Shown here one piece after another: positions 17,151 through 25,526 of a DNA stretch of 64,000 nucleotides. The notes beneath the pieces were generated by a model. It ran no database searches and had not been told where the DNA came from. It was given only the letters and a program-made list of their open reading frames with translations. A program made the translations under genes and the position numbers. Position 1 is the first letter of the stretch; each line of letters begins with the position of its first letter. This stretch comes from Gordoniibacillus chartarius (GTDB taxonomy: Bacteria > Bacillota > Bacilli > Paenibacillales > NBRC-103111), in the NCBI RefSeq assembly GCF_042432825.1, contig NZ_JBHLWN010000014.1:62001-126000 (forward strand), written 5' to 3'.

Positions 17151-19625
17151 CTATTCCGTGAACTGCAATGAAGCGAGCACATCGCTCAGCCGTTTTTCAT
17201 TAGCTTCCGTGCGAACCGCATCGTTCATCCGGAGCGTGACGGTGTAGACGATATGATTTTTCTCGAACACGTACTGGGTCTGACGGTAAGGAGCCTCCGA
17301 GTTGTTGTATACGAGCTCGATCTTCTTGGCTGCGACGCCGAACACATTCTCATCGCTGACCGTGTACTTGTACTCCGCGTCGTCGTTGGCATTTTTCCTG
17401 TGGGCCGTTTCCAGGTCCTTGAGCTTCGTCTCCGCTTTGCCGTTGGCATCGGCCTCGAGGGCGAAGCCGCCTCCCGTGAAATAGTAACCGATACGGGCCG
17501 GATCCTTCTCGTCCGAGTAGGAGTTCTCGAGGTCCTCCCACGTTTCCGGTACCGTCAAGGCATACTTATACTTCTCGCTCTGGTACCGGACCGTCTTGTT
17601 CGGGTCCAGCAGCTCTTCCACATCTTGAATGAAGCCGAGCGCCGGATTCATTGCGCTCTTGTCGATCTGAATCGAATCGATAATTCCCTTCACGAACGCT
17701 TCGCGGCCTTGGCTGTCCTTCGGGTAGCCTATAGAGATTTCGTACTTGTACTTATCCTTCAGAATCAGCAAAGTCGTTGTAGAATTCCACTCGCTGCCCA
17801 TCGTCGACGACGTTTCGATCCGCTTGGCCGGAGCGCCGGCGATCGTTACATCCTGCGCTTCTCCGGCCGATCTGAACGCCGCCGCGTATTGATCGTTAAA
17901 TAATTGCAGCTTCCGCTTCAGCCAAGCGTCGAGCGTTTCGCCGGAGGACGCGGAGCTGACCTCGAAGCTTACGTACTGCTCGTAGTCGTCGCTCATGAAG
18001 AAGTTTCTGTTAAACCGGGAGCCTTCGTCGTCCCAATCCGCCGGCAGCTGCAGGCTAAGCCCGTATTCGTTCGTCACCTTGCTGCCGGTCGTCTTATGTA
18101 CGGAGATATCCTTCAATGCGGCATTCGATTTATCGAACGACAGCTTGAAGCTGTCCAGCAAATCGTCGTAGCTGTTCAGCTTGAACTTGTTCGTGTACGT
18201 TTCTTCATCGCCGACATACAAGCTGACGATGTACACTTTGCCGTCCTTCTGATAAGCTCTGCTTTGCGTATACGAGTCGCGGAAAGATTTGGCCACCAGC
18301 TTCGCATAAGGCAAGCCCGATTCCGGCTTCACATATTTTTTCTCCAGCACGGTGGTGCCGGCAGCCGACATTTTGCCGAACAGGCCTGCAATGGACAGCT
18401 CGCTCCCGCTCATATCCTTCACTTGAATGTTCAGCGAAAACTCGCCCTTCGCGTCTTCGAAATCCACTTCGTCCCCGTCGTCGCTCTGACTTTCCTTGAC
18501 GAGGCCCGCCGGATATTTCATCGACCAGCCGTAGTAGCTGTCGCCGATCAACGTCTTCCCTTGGTCGGCATCGATGCCGGAATCGTCGCCGCCCTCTGCG
18601 ACCGGCTTCTGTACGCTCGTATCTTCGCCTAACGTTACCGATCTTTCGGTTTGCTGGCCGGACTCCGTCTTCACCTTTACGCTGAGCGAATCGCCGGGCA
18701 AATATTTTTTCAGCGCTTCATGATAACCGACAAGCGTATTGACCGCCGCATCGCCGATCTTCAGCAGCTGGTCGCCTTCCGCAAAACCGGCTTTCGCAGC
18801 CGGCGATTCCGGCTCGACATAAGCGACGCGCAGCCCGTCCTGACTCGGCAGCCCGACAACCGCTTCCCAGCTTTCCTCAAGCTCGACGCCCAAATAAGGA
18901 CGCTTCACTTTGCCGTATTTTTGAAAATGGTCCAGCACATACCGCACCGTATCCATCGGAATCGCAAAGCCCAAGTTTTCCACGCCGTAGCTTGTAAACT
19001 TCATCGTATTGATGCCGACGACTTCACCTTCCATATTGACCAGTGCGCCCCCGCTGTTGCCGGGATTGATCGCCGCGTCGGTCTGGATCAGCTGGTAACG
19101 CGAGCTGAGCGACCGATCCAGGCCGCTGACGATGCCGACCGTGACCGAATTGCGCAGTGCGAACGAAATCGGCGTACCGATCGCCGCCACCGTTTCGCCG
19201 ACCTCAATGTCGCCTGCCGCAGCAAGCGTTGCCGTCGGCAAATTCGAGGCTTCGATCTTCACCAGCGCAAGATCGCTCTCTTCATCGATGTTCGTCGCTT
19301 TGCCCGGGTACGATTTGCCGTCCGCCGTTACGACGACCAAGTTTTTCATGTCTTTGACCACATGGGCGTTCGTAATGATCACCCCGTTGCGATCCATAAT
19401 AACGCCGGTTCCGTGCCCCAAATTGAATCGGTCGGACTCCCACTCATCGTCGCCGGTTCCGCTTGGCTTGCCGATGATGGCGACGACCGACGGCGTCGTC
19501 TTGGCGATAACTGCAGGCAGCTCGCCTTCGTCCGCCGCCGCAGCAGGCCGGGACGCTACAGCAGATGCCAAGAGCAGGGCCGCTCCCGCAAGCATCCCCT
19601 TATGAAACCAGTTTCCTTTGCTCAT
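17151..19625 (-). CDS. HtrA-type secreted serine protease with PDZ and three C-terminal repeats
   Basis: This is an 824-residue protein. A signal peptide (hydrophobic 11-24, AAAA-D region near 31) is followed by a trypsin-like S1C domain with triad H88 (TNAHVV), D118 (ESDLALVK) and S191 (NPGNSGGAL). A PDZ domain follows (about 245-345, starting PYLGVEL). The unusual part is the last 460 residues, which hold three similar modules, each beginning with an aromatic-Tyr then P (YYGWSMKYPAG, EYGLSLQLPADW, KYKYALTVPETW) and resembling PsbP/DUF1795-like folds. Most Bacillales HtrA proteins end after PDZ. It is probably an extracellular or wall-zone quality-control protease. The start has GAGGGGAG. 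Confidence 0.9.
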   Translation of the reverse strand: MSKGNWFHKGMLAGAALLLASAVASRPAAAADEGELPAVIAKTTPSVVAIIGKPSGTGDDEWESDRFNLGHGTGVIMDRNGVIITNAHVVKDMKNLVVVTADGKSYPGKATNIDEESDLALVKIEASNLPTATLAAAGDIEVGETVAAIGTPISFALRNSVTVGIVSGLDRSLSSRYQLIQTDAAINPGNSGGALVNMEGEVVGINTMKFTSYGVENLGFAIPMDTVRYVLDHFQKYGKVKRPYLGVELEESWEAVVGLPSQDGLRVAYVEPESPAAKAGFAEGDQLLKIGDAAVNTLVGYHEALKKYLPGDSLSVKVKTESGQQTERSVTLGEDTSVQKPVAEGGDDSGIDADQGKTLIGDSYYGWSMKYPAGLVKESQSDDGDEVDFEDAKGEFSLNIQVKDMSGSELSIAGLFGKMSAAGTTVLEKKYVKPESGLPYAKLVAKSFRDSYTQSRAYQKDGKVYIVSLYVGDEETYTNKFKLNSYDDLLDSFKLSFDKSNAALKDISVHKTTGSKVTNEYGLSLQLPADWDDEGSRFNRNFFMSDDYEQYVSFEVSSASSGETLDAWLKRKLQLFNDQYAAAFRSAGEAQDVTIAGAPAKRIETSSTMGSEWNSTTTLLILKDKYKYEISIGYPKDSQGREAFVKGIIDSIQIDKSAMNPALGFIQDVEELLDPNKTVRYQSEKYKYALTVPETWEDLENSYSDEKDPARIGYYFTGGGFALEADANGKAETKLKDLETAHRKNANDDAEYKYTVSDENVFGVAAKKIELVYNNSEAPYRQTQYVFEKNHIVYTVTLRMNDAVRTEANEKRLSDVLASLQFTE

Positions 19626-19737
19626 TCTCTTGCTCCCCTCATGATCGACTCTAGCACTCTTGTAAAATGCAGTAGACAAACCAACTCAAAAATAACATAT
19701 AAAGGAATATTCCACAAATAAATTTTTCTGAATAAGA

Positions 19738-19768
19738 GGAAAGAGCGCCTGCTGCTGCAGGCGCCCCT
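19738..19768 (-). terminator. Terminator after the SleB-like gene
   Basis: A perfect GCGCCTGC / GCAGGCGC stem (19746-19753 and 19758-19765) with a 4-nt loop, T-rich on both flanks, so it may act in both directions. Confidence 0.7.
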
Positions 19769-19775
19769 TTTGACA

Positions 19776-20423
19776 TTATTTTGTGAATATATGATTGCCG
19801 ATCGTTACGATTTGCGGGCGTGACCAAATCCATTTGCTTGTAGCCGTTGCCGGATTGAAATAGTATAGAGCATTGCCGCTTGGGTCCCAGCCGCGCACTG
19901 CATCCATAGCCGCCAAATAAGCTGTCCGGTCCGGCGTCAGCCAGAATTGGCCGTCGTCCACCGCCGTAAATGCGCCCGGCTGAAAAATAACGCCGCGAAT
20001 GTCGTTCGGGAATTGGCTCGATTGTATCCGGTTCAAGACAACGGCTCCGACGGCGACTTGTCCTTTGTAAGGCTCGCCCCGGGCCTCGCTGTAAATCAGC
20101 TTGGCCAGGAGATCCATCTCCGAGCGGTTCAAGGTCACCCTGCGCATAGCTTGCCACGTCATTCCGCCCGCTATTCCGTCAACGGACAGCCCGTATTGCT
20201 GCTGAAAGCGGGCAACGGCCGACTTCGTTTGATTGCCGTATATCCCATCCAAAGCTGTTGTATAGAAACCGACCGTCTTTAGCCGGTATTGTAAGTCCCA
20301 TACGTCGCCGCCAGTGCTTCCCGGCTGCGTTATGACTGCAGCGTCGGCAGGGGCTTGCGGCAGAAAGGCGCCTCCGAGAATCGTCAAGCCGATCAGGAAA
20401 GCGCAAATCTTCCTTTGCAGCAT
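19776..20423 (-). CDS. sleB: SleB-like spore cortex-lytic / cell-wall hydrolase
   Basis: This 215-residue protein has a signal peptide (hydrophobic residues about 7-27), a peptidoglycan-binding domain (GDVWDLQYRLKTVGFYTTALDGIYGNQT, about 38-90) and a Hydrolase_2 (SleB/CwlJ) domain with the catalytic Glu region LIYSEARGEPYKGQVAVGAVVLNR. Enzymes of this type cleave cortex muramic-lactam glycan during germination. AAAGGAGAGG precedes the ATG at 20423. The usual partner ypeB is not next to it, so a vegetative wall hydrolase of the same family is possible. No membrane anchor other than the signal is visible. Confidence 0.85.
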   Translation of the reverse strand: MLQRKICAFLIGLTILGGAFLPQAPADAAVITQPGSTGGDVWDLQYRLKTVGFYTTALDGIYGNQTKSAVARFQQQYGLSVDGIAGGMTWQAMRRVTLNRSEMDLLAKLIYSEARGEPYKGQVAVGAVVLNRIQSSQFPNDIRGVIFQPGAFTAVDDGQFWLTPDRTAYLAAMDAVRGWDPSGNALYYFNPATATSKWIWSRPQIVTIGNHIFTK

Positions 20424-20622
20424 GTTATCCTCTCCTTTCGGTACCCCATTATAACGGGTATCGGGCGGGAGACCAACCCGCACATATTGGCAGCAATCAG
20501 GCAAGCTGTGGAAAATGCCGCTGCGCTATGCGAGAATAGACATATAAAACGGGCTGCGCCGGACGGGATGGAGGCCAGTGCCCGCGCCGGATCGGCAGCC
20601 AAACGGAAAGGTCGGATTCATA

Positions 20623-21630
20623 ATGACAATGACGAAGAGGATGATGAAAGCGATGCTGCTGGAGCGTTTCGGCGAGCCGGAGGAGTCGTTCCGGCTCGGC
20701 GAAGTGCCGCGCCCCCAAGCCGGTCCGGGCGAGATTGTCATCCGGGTTGAAGCGACGAGCGTCAACCCGATCGATTGCCGGCTGCGGCGGGGGCTGCATC
20801 CGCAGCTCGCCCCGCCGCTGCCGGCGGTGCTGCACGGCGACGCCGCCGGCGTTGTCGCCGAAGTCGGCGACGGCGTGACCGACCTGCGGGTCGGGGACGC
20901 CGTCTACGCGCTGATCGGCCAAGGGGCCTTGGCCGAATACGCGGTCCTGGATGCGCGGCTCGCCGCGCGCATCCCCGGCACGTGCTCGATGGCCGAAGCC
21001 GCCGCTTTGCCCGTTGTCGGGCTGACGGCATGGTACGGCCTCATCGAGCGGGCCCGCCTGCGCCCGGGGCAGCGGGCGCTCATTCACGCCGCCGCAGGCG
21101 GCGTCGGCCACATCGCGCTGCAGCTCGCGCGATGGGCAGGGGCGGTCGTCGCTGCGACCGCCTCCACCCCGGAGAAGCTGGCGATCGCCCGCCAGCTTGG
21201 GGCCCACGCTGCGATCGACTACCGGTCGCAGTCGGTTGAGTCCTATGTCCGCGAGCTCACGGACGGCCTCGGCTTCGACGTCGTCTTCGACACCGTCGGC
21301 AAGGACAACCTCGACCGCTCGCTGGAAGCCGCGCGGCCGTTCGGGCAGGTCGTCACCGCCTCCGCCCGGTCGACACACGATTTGACTCCGCTGCACAGCA
21401 AGTCGCTGACGCTGCACGGCATCTTCACGCTGCTGCAGGTGCGGCTCGGCGTCGGCCTGGAGCAGCACGGCGCAGCGCTCGCCCGGATAGCCGAGCTCGT
21501 CGATGCCGGTCACGTCCGCCCGCTGCTCGACGAGCGCCGCTTCACCTTCGAGCAGGTCGCCGAAGCGCACCGACACGCCGAATCCGGCCAAGCGGTCGGC
21601 AAAATCACGCTCACGAATCCTTGGATGTAA
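20623..21630 (+). CDS. Zinc-less quinone oxidoreductase (medium-chain dehydrogenase family)
   Basis: About 335 residues. The N-terminal GroES-like domain (EVPRPQAGPGEIVIRVEATSVNPIDCRLR) is followed by a Rossmann domain with ALIHAAAGGVGHIALQLA, the NADPH-binding A-x-x-G-x-V-G of quinone reductases. Structural and catalytic zinc ligands are missing. The reaction is probably NADPH-dependent reduction of quinones or enones. The start at 20623 is uncertain, since ATG codons at 20638, 20641 and 20644 follow in frame. The gene is strikingly GC-rich relative to its neighbours, with two overlapping long antisense frames that are not real. Confidence 0.85.
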   Translation: MTMTKRMMKAMLLERFGEPEESFRLGEVPRPQAGPGEIVIRVEATSVNPIDCRLRRGLHPQLAPPLPAVLHGDAAGVVAEVGDGVTDLRVGDAVYALIGQGALAEYAVLDARLAARIPGTCSMAEAAALPVVGLTAWYGLIERARLRPGQRALIHAAAGGVGHIALQLARWAGAVVAATASTPEKLAIARQLGAHAAIDYRSQSVESYVRELTDGLGFDVVFDTVGKDNLDRSLEAARPFGQVVTASARSTHDLTPLHSKSLTLHGIFTLLQVRLGVGLEQHGAALARIAELVDAGHVRPLLDERRFTFEQVAEAHRHAESGQAVGKITLTNPWM

Positions 21631-21651
21631 CAAAGGAGGCGCATCACCGCT

Positions 21652-22314
21652 ATGCAGCACCGCGATTACATCACCAGATTAATTGAGGAAATGTCGAAGA
21701 TGATGGCCACCGTGTTATCTCTGCAAAGGCAGGACAAAAAGCATCAAGAGGCGTTCGACCTGCTGGAGGGCTTATTCTCACGGCTGTATTTGCCGAAATC
21801 CAAAGTTCTCGTTCATTTGTCCGAATCCGACCTTCTCGCGTTATTTCGCACCAACGACATTATCGAAACGGACAAAATGGCCGCCGCTTCTCTCCTCCTG
21901 ACCGAAGAAGCCGAAGTAAGCCGGGATTGGGGCCGGGAAGAGGACGCCTATCTGCGGTATGCGACCGCCCTGTTCCTCCGTGCCGAAGCCGCATTGCACG
22001 AAGAGCAGGACAACGCCGCCCCCGCTCATGCCGAGGAGATCGAGAAGCTGCTTCGCGCTCTCGACCACTACCATTTGCCGCTGCATGTTATAGCCAAGCT
22101 TGCCGCATACTACGAAGCGGCCGGCCAGTACGACCAGGCGGAAAACATGCTGTACCGCCTCCTCAAAGCCGCCGTTCCCGGCGATCGTCACGCGGAATTC
22201 CGGCAGCTGGCTCACGATTTCTACGAGCGGTTGCTGAAGATGGAGGACACGGAGCTTTCCGCCGGGGGACTCCCCCGCGACGAAGTGCTCGAGGGACTCC
22301 ACGCTCTTATGTAA
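21652..22314 (+). CDS. DUF6483 family protein
   Basis: A 220-residue soluble, largely helical protein with a pattern of paired helices (AFDLLEGLFSRLYLPKS; YLRYATALFLRAEAAL; LAAYYEAAGQYDQAENMLYRLL) suggesting TPR-like repeats. It matches, from memory, a conserved Firmicutes protein of unknown role (DUF6483). AAAGGAGG lies 13 nt before the ATG. It follows the oxidoreductase by 21 bp and may be co-transcribed, but no functional link is evident. Confidence 0.7.
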   Translation: MQHRDYITRLIEEMSKMMATVLSLQRQDKKHQEAFDLLEGLFSRLYLPKSKVLVHLSESDLLALFRTNDIIETDKMAAASLLLTEEAEVSRDWGREEDAYLRYATALFLRAEAALHEEQDNAAPAHAEEIEKLLRALDHYHLPLHVIAKLAAYYEAAGQYDQAENMLYRLLKAAVPGDRHAEFRQLAHDFYERLLKMEDTELSAGGLPRDEVLEGLHALM

Positions 22315-22364
22315 TCTAACATGACGCGGCATATGTTTTTCGGGTTGACCCCTCACAAAACAGC

Positions 22365-22397
22365 GATGACTATGTTATAATACATAACATAGTCATC
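22365..22397. promoter_or_regulatory. Perfect palindrome (14-bp arms) overlapping a -10 box
   Basis: The left arm 22365-22378 (GATGACTATGTTAT) is an exact inverted copy of the right arm 22384-22397 around 5 nt. A consensus TATAAT (22375-22380) straddles the centre. The perfect symmetry over a -10 box and just upstream of a ribosome site suggests a repressor operator. A good -35 is not visible, so an activator or RNA hairpin is possible. Confidence 0.6.
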
Positions 22398-22414
22398 CGG
22401 TTGGAGGGATTACA

Positions 22415-22600
22415 ATGTATTCCACTCAATATTTTGTACGCGAGCAACAGTCCCGCCGCACTAGCCCGACAAAACAAGCTCTCGGCCGTACCGAACGTCC
22501 CGGCGCTCAACATCCATTCCATGAAGCTCAAGCCGCCGATACAAGACCGGCAGCCGTTTCATTTTCGCGCCGCCTGCTCAGGCTGTTCTCGATGAGGTAA
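22415..22600 (+). CDS. Small basic protein of unknown function
   Basis: A 61-residue frame starts with an ATG preceded by GGAGGG at 6-nt spacing and by the palindromic promoter at 22365-22397. The product is rich in Arg and Gln and ends in SFSRRLLRLFSMR, which could be amphipathic. I recognise no family. The signals upstream are better than chance, but coding status rests on them alone. Confidence 0.45.
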   Translation: MYSTQYFVREQQSRRTSPTKQALGRTERPGAQHPFHEAQAADTRPAAVSFSRRLLRLFSMR

Positions 22601-22624
22601 CGACGGTATGCTCGCCAACACCCG

Positions 22625-22936
22625 TTATGTCATCTTCAATCCGACAACACCGACAATGATACAGAGCAGCAGCAGCAGCTTACGCCAATGAAACGTCTCG
22701 CCCCATACCAGCATGCCCAGCAGCACGCTGCCGGCCGAACCGATGCCCGTCCATACCCCGTAAGACGTACCGATCGGAATGGAACGCATCGCCTGCGACA
22801 AGCAGTAGAAACTAACTACACCGAACATTACGGCGGCAATGGTAGGCTTCAGCTTCTTGAAGCCGTTTGACGCCTTCATCATCATGACCCCGCCGACTTC
22901 CGCCGCGCCGGCCGTGATCAGCAGCAGCCAATCCAT
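22625..22936 (-). CDS. SMR-family exporter subunit, YkkD-like
   Basis: A 103-residue, four-helix small multidrug resistance protein. The essential Glu lies in helix 1 (AGAAEVGGVMMMK), and SFYCLSQAMRSIPIGTSYGVWTGIG is the family signature of helices 2-3. It overlaps the preceding SMR gene by 1 nt (TAATG), so the two are translated together and probably form a heterodimeric proton-coupled exporter like YkkCD. Substrate could be quaternary amines or guanidinium; the SMR genes here lack a guanidine riboswitch and instead follow a TetR gene. Confidence 0.88.
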   Translation of the reverse strand: MDWLLLITAGAAEVGGVMMMKASNGFKKLKPTIAAVMFGVVSFYCLSQAMRSIPIGTSYGVWTGIGSAGSVLLGMLVWGETFHWRKLLLLLCIIVGVVGLKMT

Positions 22937-23295
22937 TACACATCTCCTCCTTGCGCAGTAACTTCGGCCTCATTACGCTCCGACTGCATCTTTAACCCAA
23001 TAATACCGAACAGCAGCAGCGCCAAAAATAACACCCGGCTCCACGTCAAGGCTTCGCCCAGCCAAAGCGCGCCAGCTATTGTTGTGCCTACAGTACCAAT
23101 GCCCGTGTACAGCGCGTAGCCCGTGCTGATGGAAAACCGCTTCAGCGTCTTCGCGAACAGCCAGAAGCTAAGTGCAATACACAAGCCCGTCAGTATCGAG
23201 TACACCGGATGCGTAAAGCCGTTCGACAGCTTGAGCCCCATTACCCAAAGTATTTCGGCCGCGCAGCTGGCCAGCAGCAGCACCCAATTGTTCAT
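22936..23295 (-). CDS. SMR-family exporter subunit, YkkC-like
   Basis: A 119-residue four-helix SMR protein with Glu in helix 1 (CAAEILWVMGLK) and STGYALYTGIGTVGT in helix 3. A 15-residue hydrophilic tail after helix 4 is typical of the YkkC side of paired SMRs. The ATG at 23295 overlaps the TetR stop (ATGA), giving a three-gene operon tetR-ykkC-ykkD. The longer upstream frame belongs to the TetR region. Confidence 0.88.
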   Translation of the reverse strand: MNNWVLLLASCAAEILWVMGLKLSNGFTHPVYSILTGLCIALSFWLFAKTLKRFSISTGYALYTGIGTVGTTIAGALWLGEALTWSRVLFLALLLFGIIGLKMQSERNEAEVTAQGGDV

Positions 23296-23894
23296 CCTTC
23301 TCCATCTCCCTTTCGCTCCTTCGGATGTGCCGCAATACCGCGCCAGAATACACGCCATACCTGCTCAAGACGCCGGGTGTACAGCTCCTCCTCATAAAGA
23401 TCATGCTCGACAAACATGCCGTCCACCAAGCAAAAGAAGCTCGCCGTCGCCTCATCCCGGTCGATGTCGGCCAGTTCACCGCTCCTGCAGCCCTCTTCCA
23501 GCACTACGCCGATCGCCTGAGCCGCCCTTGTCTCCACCCGCAGCACCTGTTCCCTTACAACCGGCAGCAAATGGTGCGGTGTGAAAAATATCGCCCGTTT
23601 GTAGAACATACTCTCCGTTCGACTCGTGTAACCGGCAGTGAAATCGACGTACATCCGCTTGAGCTTCTCTTCCGTTGTACCCGGTACCCCTACACTCCTC
23701 TCCAAAAGGCGCTCCTGTTCGTCCAGCACCCAGTCCAGCACCGCCAAGTACAAAGCGTCCTTAGAGGCAAAATGAGCATAAATCGACGGGGTCTTGATCC
23801 CAACCGCCTTCGCGATATCGGCAAGCGACGTCCCCTCATAGCCGTAGCGGGCGAACAGCGCAAGCGCCTCGGCACGTATATCCTGCATGGCCAT
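23292..23894 (-). CDS. TetR/AcrR-family repressor of the SMR pair
   Basis: A 200-residue protein with an N-terminal TetR DNA-binding domain (ALFARYGYEGTSLADIAKAVGIKTPSIYAHFASKDALY, about residues 12-50) and a helical ligand domain. It is the first gene of the operon with the two SMR exporters and has a palindromic site just upstream, so it most likely represses its own operon and is released by a toxic cation. GAGGAGG lies upstream of the ATG at 23894; a second in-frame ATG at 23888 is possible. Confidence 0.92.
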   Translation of the reverse strand: MAMQDIRAEALALFARYGYEGTSLADIAKAVGIKTPSIYAHFASKDALYLAVLDWVLDEQERLLERSVGVPGTTEEKLKRMYVDFTAGYTSRTESMFYKRAIFFTPHHLLPVVREQVLRVETRAAQAIGVVLEEGCRSGELADIDRDEATASFFCLVDGMFVEHDLYEEELYTRRLEQVWRVFWRGIAAHPKERKGDGEG

Positions 23895-23927
23895 ACCTTC
23901 GTTTTACCTCCTCCGCCTCCCTATTAA

Positions 23928-23941
23928 CTAACGTTCGTTAG
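23928..23941. promoter_or_regulatory. Probable TetR operator
   Basis: The palindrome CTAACGTTCGTTAG lies 34 bp upstream of the tetR start, downstream of an extended -10 (TGTTATGAT on the minus strand). The motif class is typical of TetR-family operators. Confidence 0.7.
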
Positions 23942-24029
23942 GCCGGAAAATTGCAATGAAGCTATCATAACACAGTCAAAATGGCTCCGCAAGCCGTATC
24001 CTTCCTTTCATACATCCGCTTTCCCCTAG

Positions 24030-24064
24030 CAATAAAACACCCGCTTCTCCGATGGAAGCGGGTA
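24030..24064 (-). terminator. Terminator after the YiaA/YiaB-like gene
   Basis: On the minus strand CCCGCTTC pairs with GAAGCGGG, followed by TGTTTTATT. Confidence 0.85.
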
Positions 24065-24080
24065 GCGCAGCTGTTGTATG

Positions 24081-24548
24081 TTATTCCTGAGAATGATTAG
24101 ATCCTTCCAGCATCTCTTTGTCCTCGGCGTTGTCCCGCGTTACCTTCTGAACCGCGATAGAGCTGTACGCGATCAGCAGCATGACTGCAATATAGTAGCC
24201 CTTGATGTTCAGCTCGAACGGCGCATTATACAATCCGATGAAAAACATGGCAAATCCGATGATCAGCCCGGCTATAGCCATAGCGCTAAATGCCGACGTA
24301 TTCCGCATCCGGTGCTTCGGATTTTCGATTCTCAGCGCTTTATCCTCGGCGTTGTCTCTGACCACCTTCTGAGTGACGATACTCGTGATCGTGATCAAGA
24401 ACATACAGAGCAAGTAATACCCTTTCACGTTGAGCTGCCAATCGGCATTGTAAATGCCAAGGCAGTACAAGAATATTCCTGCAGCCAAAGCAAAGTAAGA
24501 AGCGGCGGTGAAAGCCGGAGTGTTGCGGCGTTGGTATTTTGCGTTCAT
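24081..24548 (-). CDS. YiaA/YiaB-family membrane protein with internal duplication
   Basis: A 155-residue protein with four hydrophobic helices in two tandem halves. Residues about 9-70 and 82-145 are clearly related (NTPAFTAASYF... against NTSAFSAMAIA...; LNVKGYY against LNIKGYY; both end in VRDNAEDK or TRDNAEDK). This is the two-copy YiaA/YiaB domain layout. Its role is unknown. The start has GGAGGGA. The gene is monocistronic with its own terminator. Confidence 0.85.
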   Translation of the reverse strand: MNAKYQRRNTPAFTAASYFALAAGIFLYCLGIYNADWQLNVKGYYLLCMFLITITSIVTQKVVRDNAEDKALRIENPKHRMRNTSAFSAMAIAGLIIGFAMFFIGLYNAPFELNIKGYYIAVMLLIAYSSIAVQKVTRDNAEDKEMLEGSNHSQE

Positions 24549-25447
24549 GGGAGTCCCTCCTCTAAGATTTAGGATCAGCTCTTAAGATGTATTATTAGCA
24601 GCTGGTTCCTTCTTGTGTTTATCATATTCGTTGCCGCGTGTGGTGAATAGGCTTATTCTTTTATAGTACCGTCGAAATGCTTATTTACATACGGAAATGC
24701 CGTGTTCGTTTGCCGTACATGCCCTCGGGCATGGAGTGCGATGGCTATAACGACTCGATTCTAGGCCTTCTGCGGTGGATATTGCTATTCGAAAATGTCA
24801 ATCGTATTCCCGCAGCTCTTTAAAGGTTGAGAAAGATCAATTTTGAAGTAACTTTCCAGCTCGTTAGACATAACTCCATGTATAAATGTATTCTAGCAGG
24901 CTTCACTGGTAAGCTTCATGCCAAGAGTATACAATCCTGGATCAAAAAAACGGGGCTTCCCGTTGAAGCGATTTTCTACGGGAGCTCGGCGTGGCCGATG
25001 CGGTTCGTTAATGGACTTTCAGGGCCTTATTTTACCGCTATCGCACTTTTTCTTCAAAATAGAGGACTTTGGTGGCGTTATACAACGCCAAATGGTGAGA
25101 TTGGGCTTGATTTTTCCACATCGCTGGAAAATAACGCCCTCAAAATCCGCTAAAATGGTAAGATATCGCGTCTCGAACCAGATAACGGTCTCGGAAACCG
25201 TTATAGCTCACAAGATTTTCTGCACATTGATTGTTCGACGGATTGGCTTGAAAAGGTTGGCAAATAAGCGGATAGCCATAAAAGGCCTGCATACATACAG
25301 CACTCACTCGAACAACTCAGGCATAATACCGCAGACCAATAAGAAATTCCCCTAATCGAAGCCCATTCACGAAGCCTGCCTCAACGCAAGAGTAGCTTTC
25401 CATGCCATTTAGAAATAACAAGTCTCTAAGTGGAACAGATCCGTTCT
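24549..25447. other. Gene-free interval, about 0.9 kb
   Basis: Two open frames in the middle overlap a palindromic repeat and lack ribosome sites and family matches, so I do not call them. The interval holds that repeat (25059-25151), a second small hairpin ATAACGGT...ACCGTTAT near 25184-25206, and scattered AT-rich sequence. Confidence 0.55.
25059..25151. repeat. Degenerate palindromic intergenic repeat, copy B
   Basis: The left arm 25059-25081 (ATAGAGGACTTTGGTGGCG...) is an imperfect inverted copy of 25131-25151 (ATAACGCCCTCAAAATCCGC), separated by 49 nt. The right arm, read on the minus strand, and the adjacent GCGATGTGG match copy A at 3262-3298. Related sequence seems to extend on both sides (about 24980-25270). 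Confidence 0.6.
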
Positions 25448-25516
25448 AATTTGGCATAAAAAAGGCCGCTCCCCCATAACCCAACGATTCGGGCTATGGA
25501 AGAAACGGCCTTCTCC
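25448..25516 (-). terminator. Terminator of sdhCAB
   Basis: On the minus strand AAGGCCG...CCATA pairs with TATGG...CGGCCTT, followed by seven T, just after the sdhB stop. Confidence 0.85.
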
Positions 25517-25526
25517 CTAATTATAC

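Noticed and set aside
18651..19721. 356-codon plus-strand frame antisense to the HtrA-like gene
   Set aside because: Opposite a gene with intact catalytic motifs; no supporting signals.
20775..21239. Arg-rich plus-strand frame inside the quinone oxidoreductase
   Set aside because: It is a frame-shifted shadow of a GC-rich gene with no domain.
24827..25355. Two overlapping plus-strand open frames in the gap after the YiaA/B gene
   Set aside because: They cross the palindromic repeat, have no ribosome site and no recognisable protein features.
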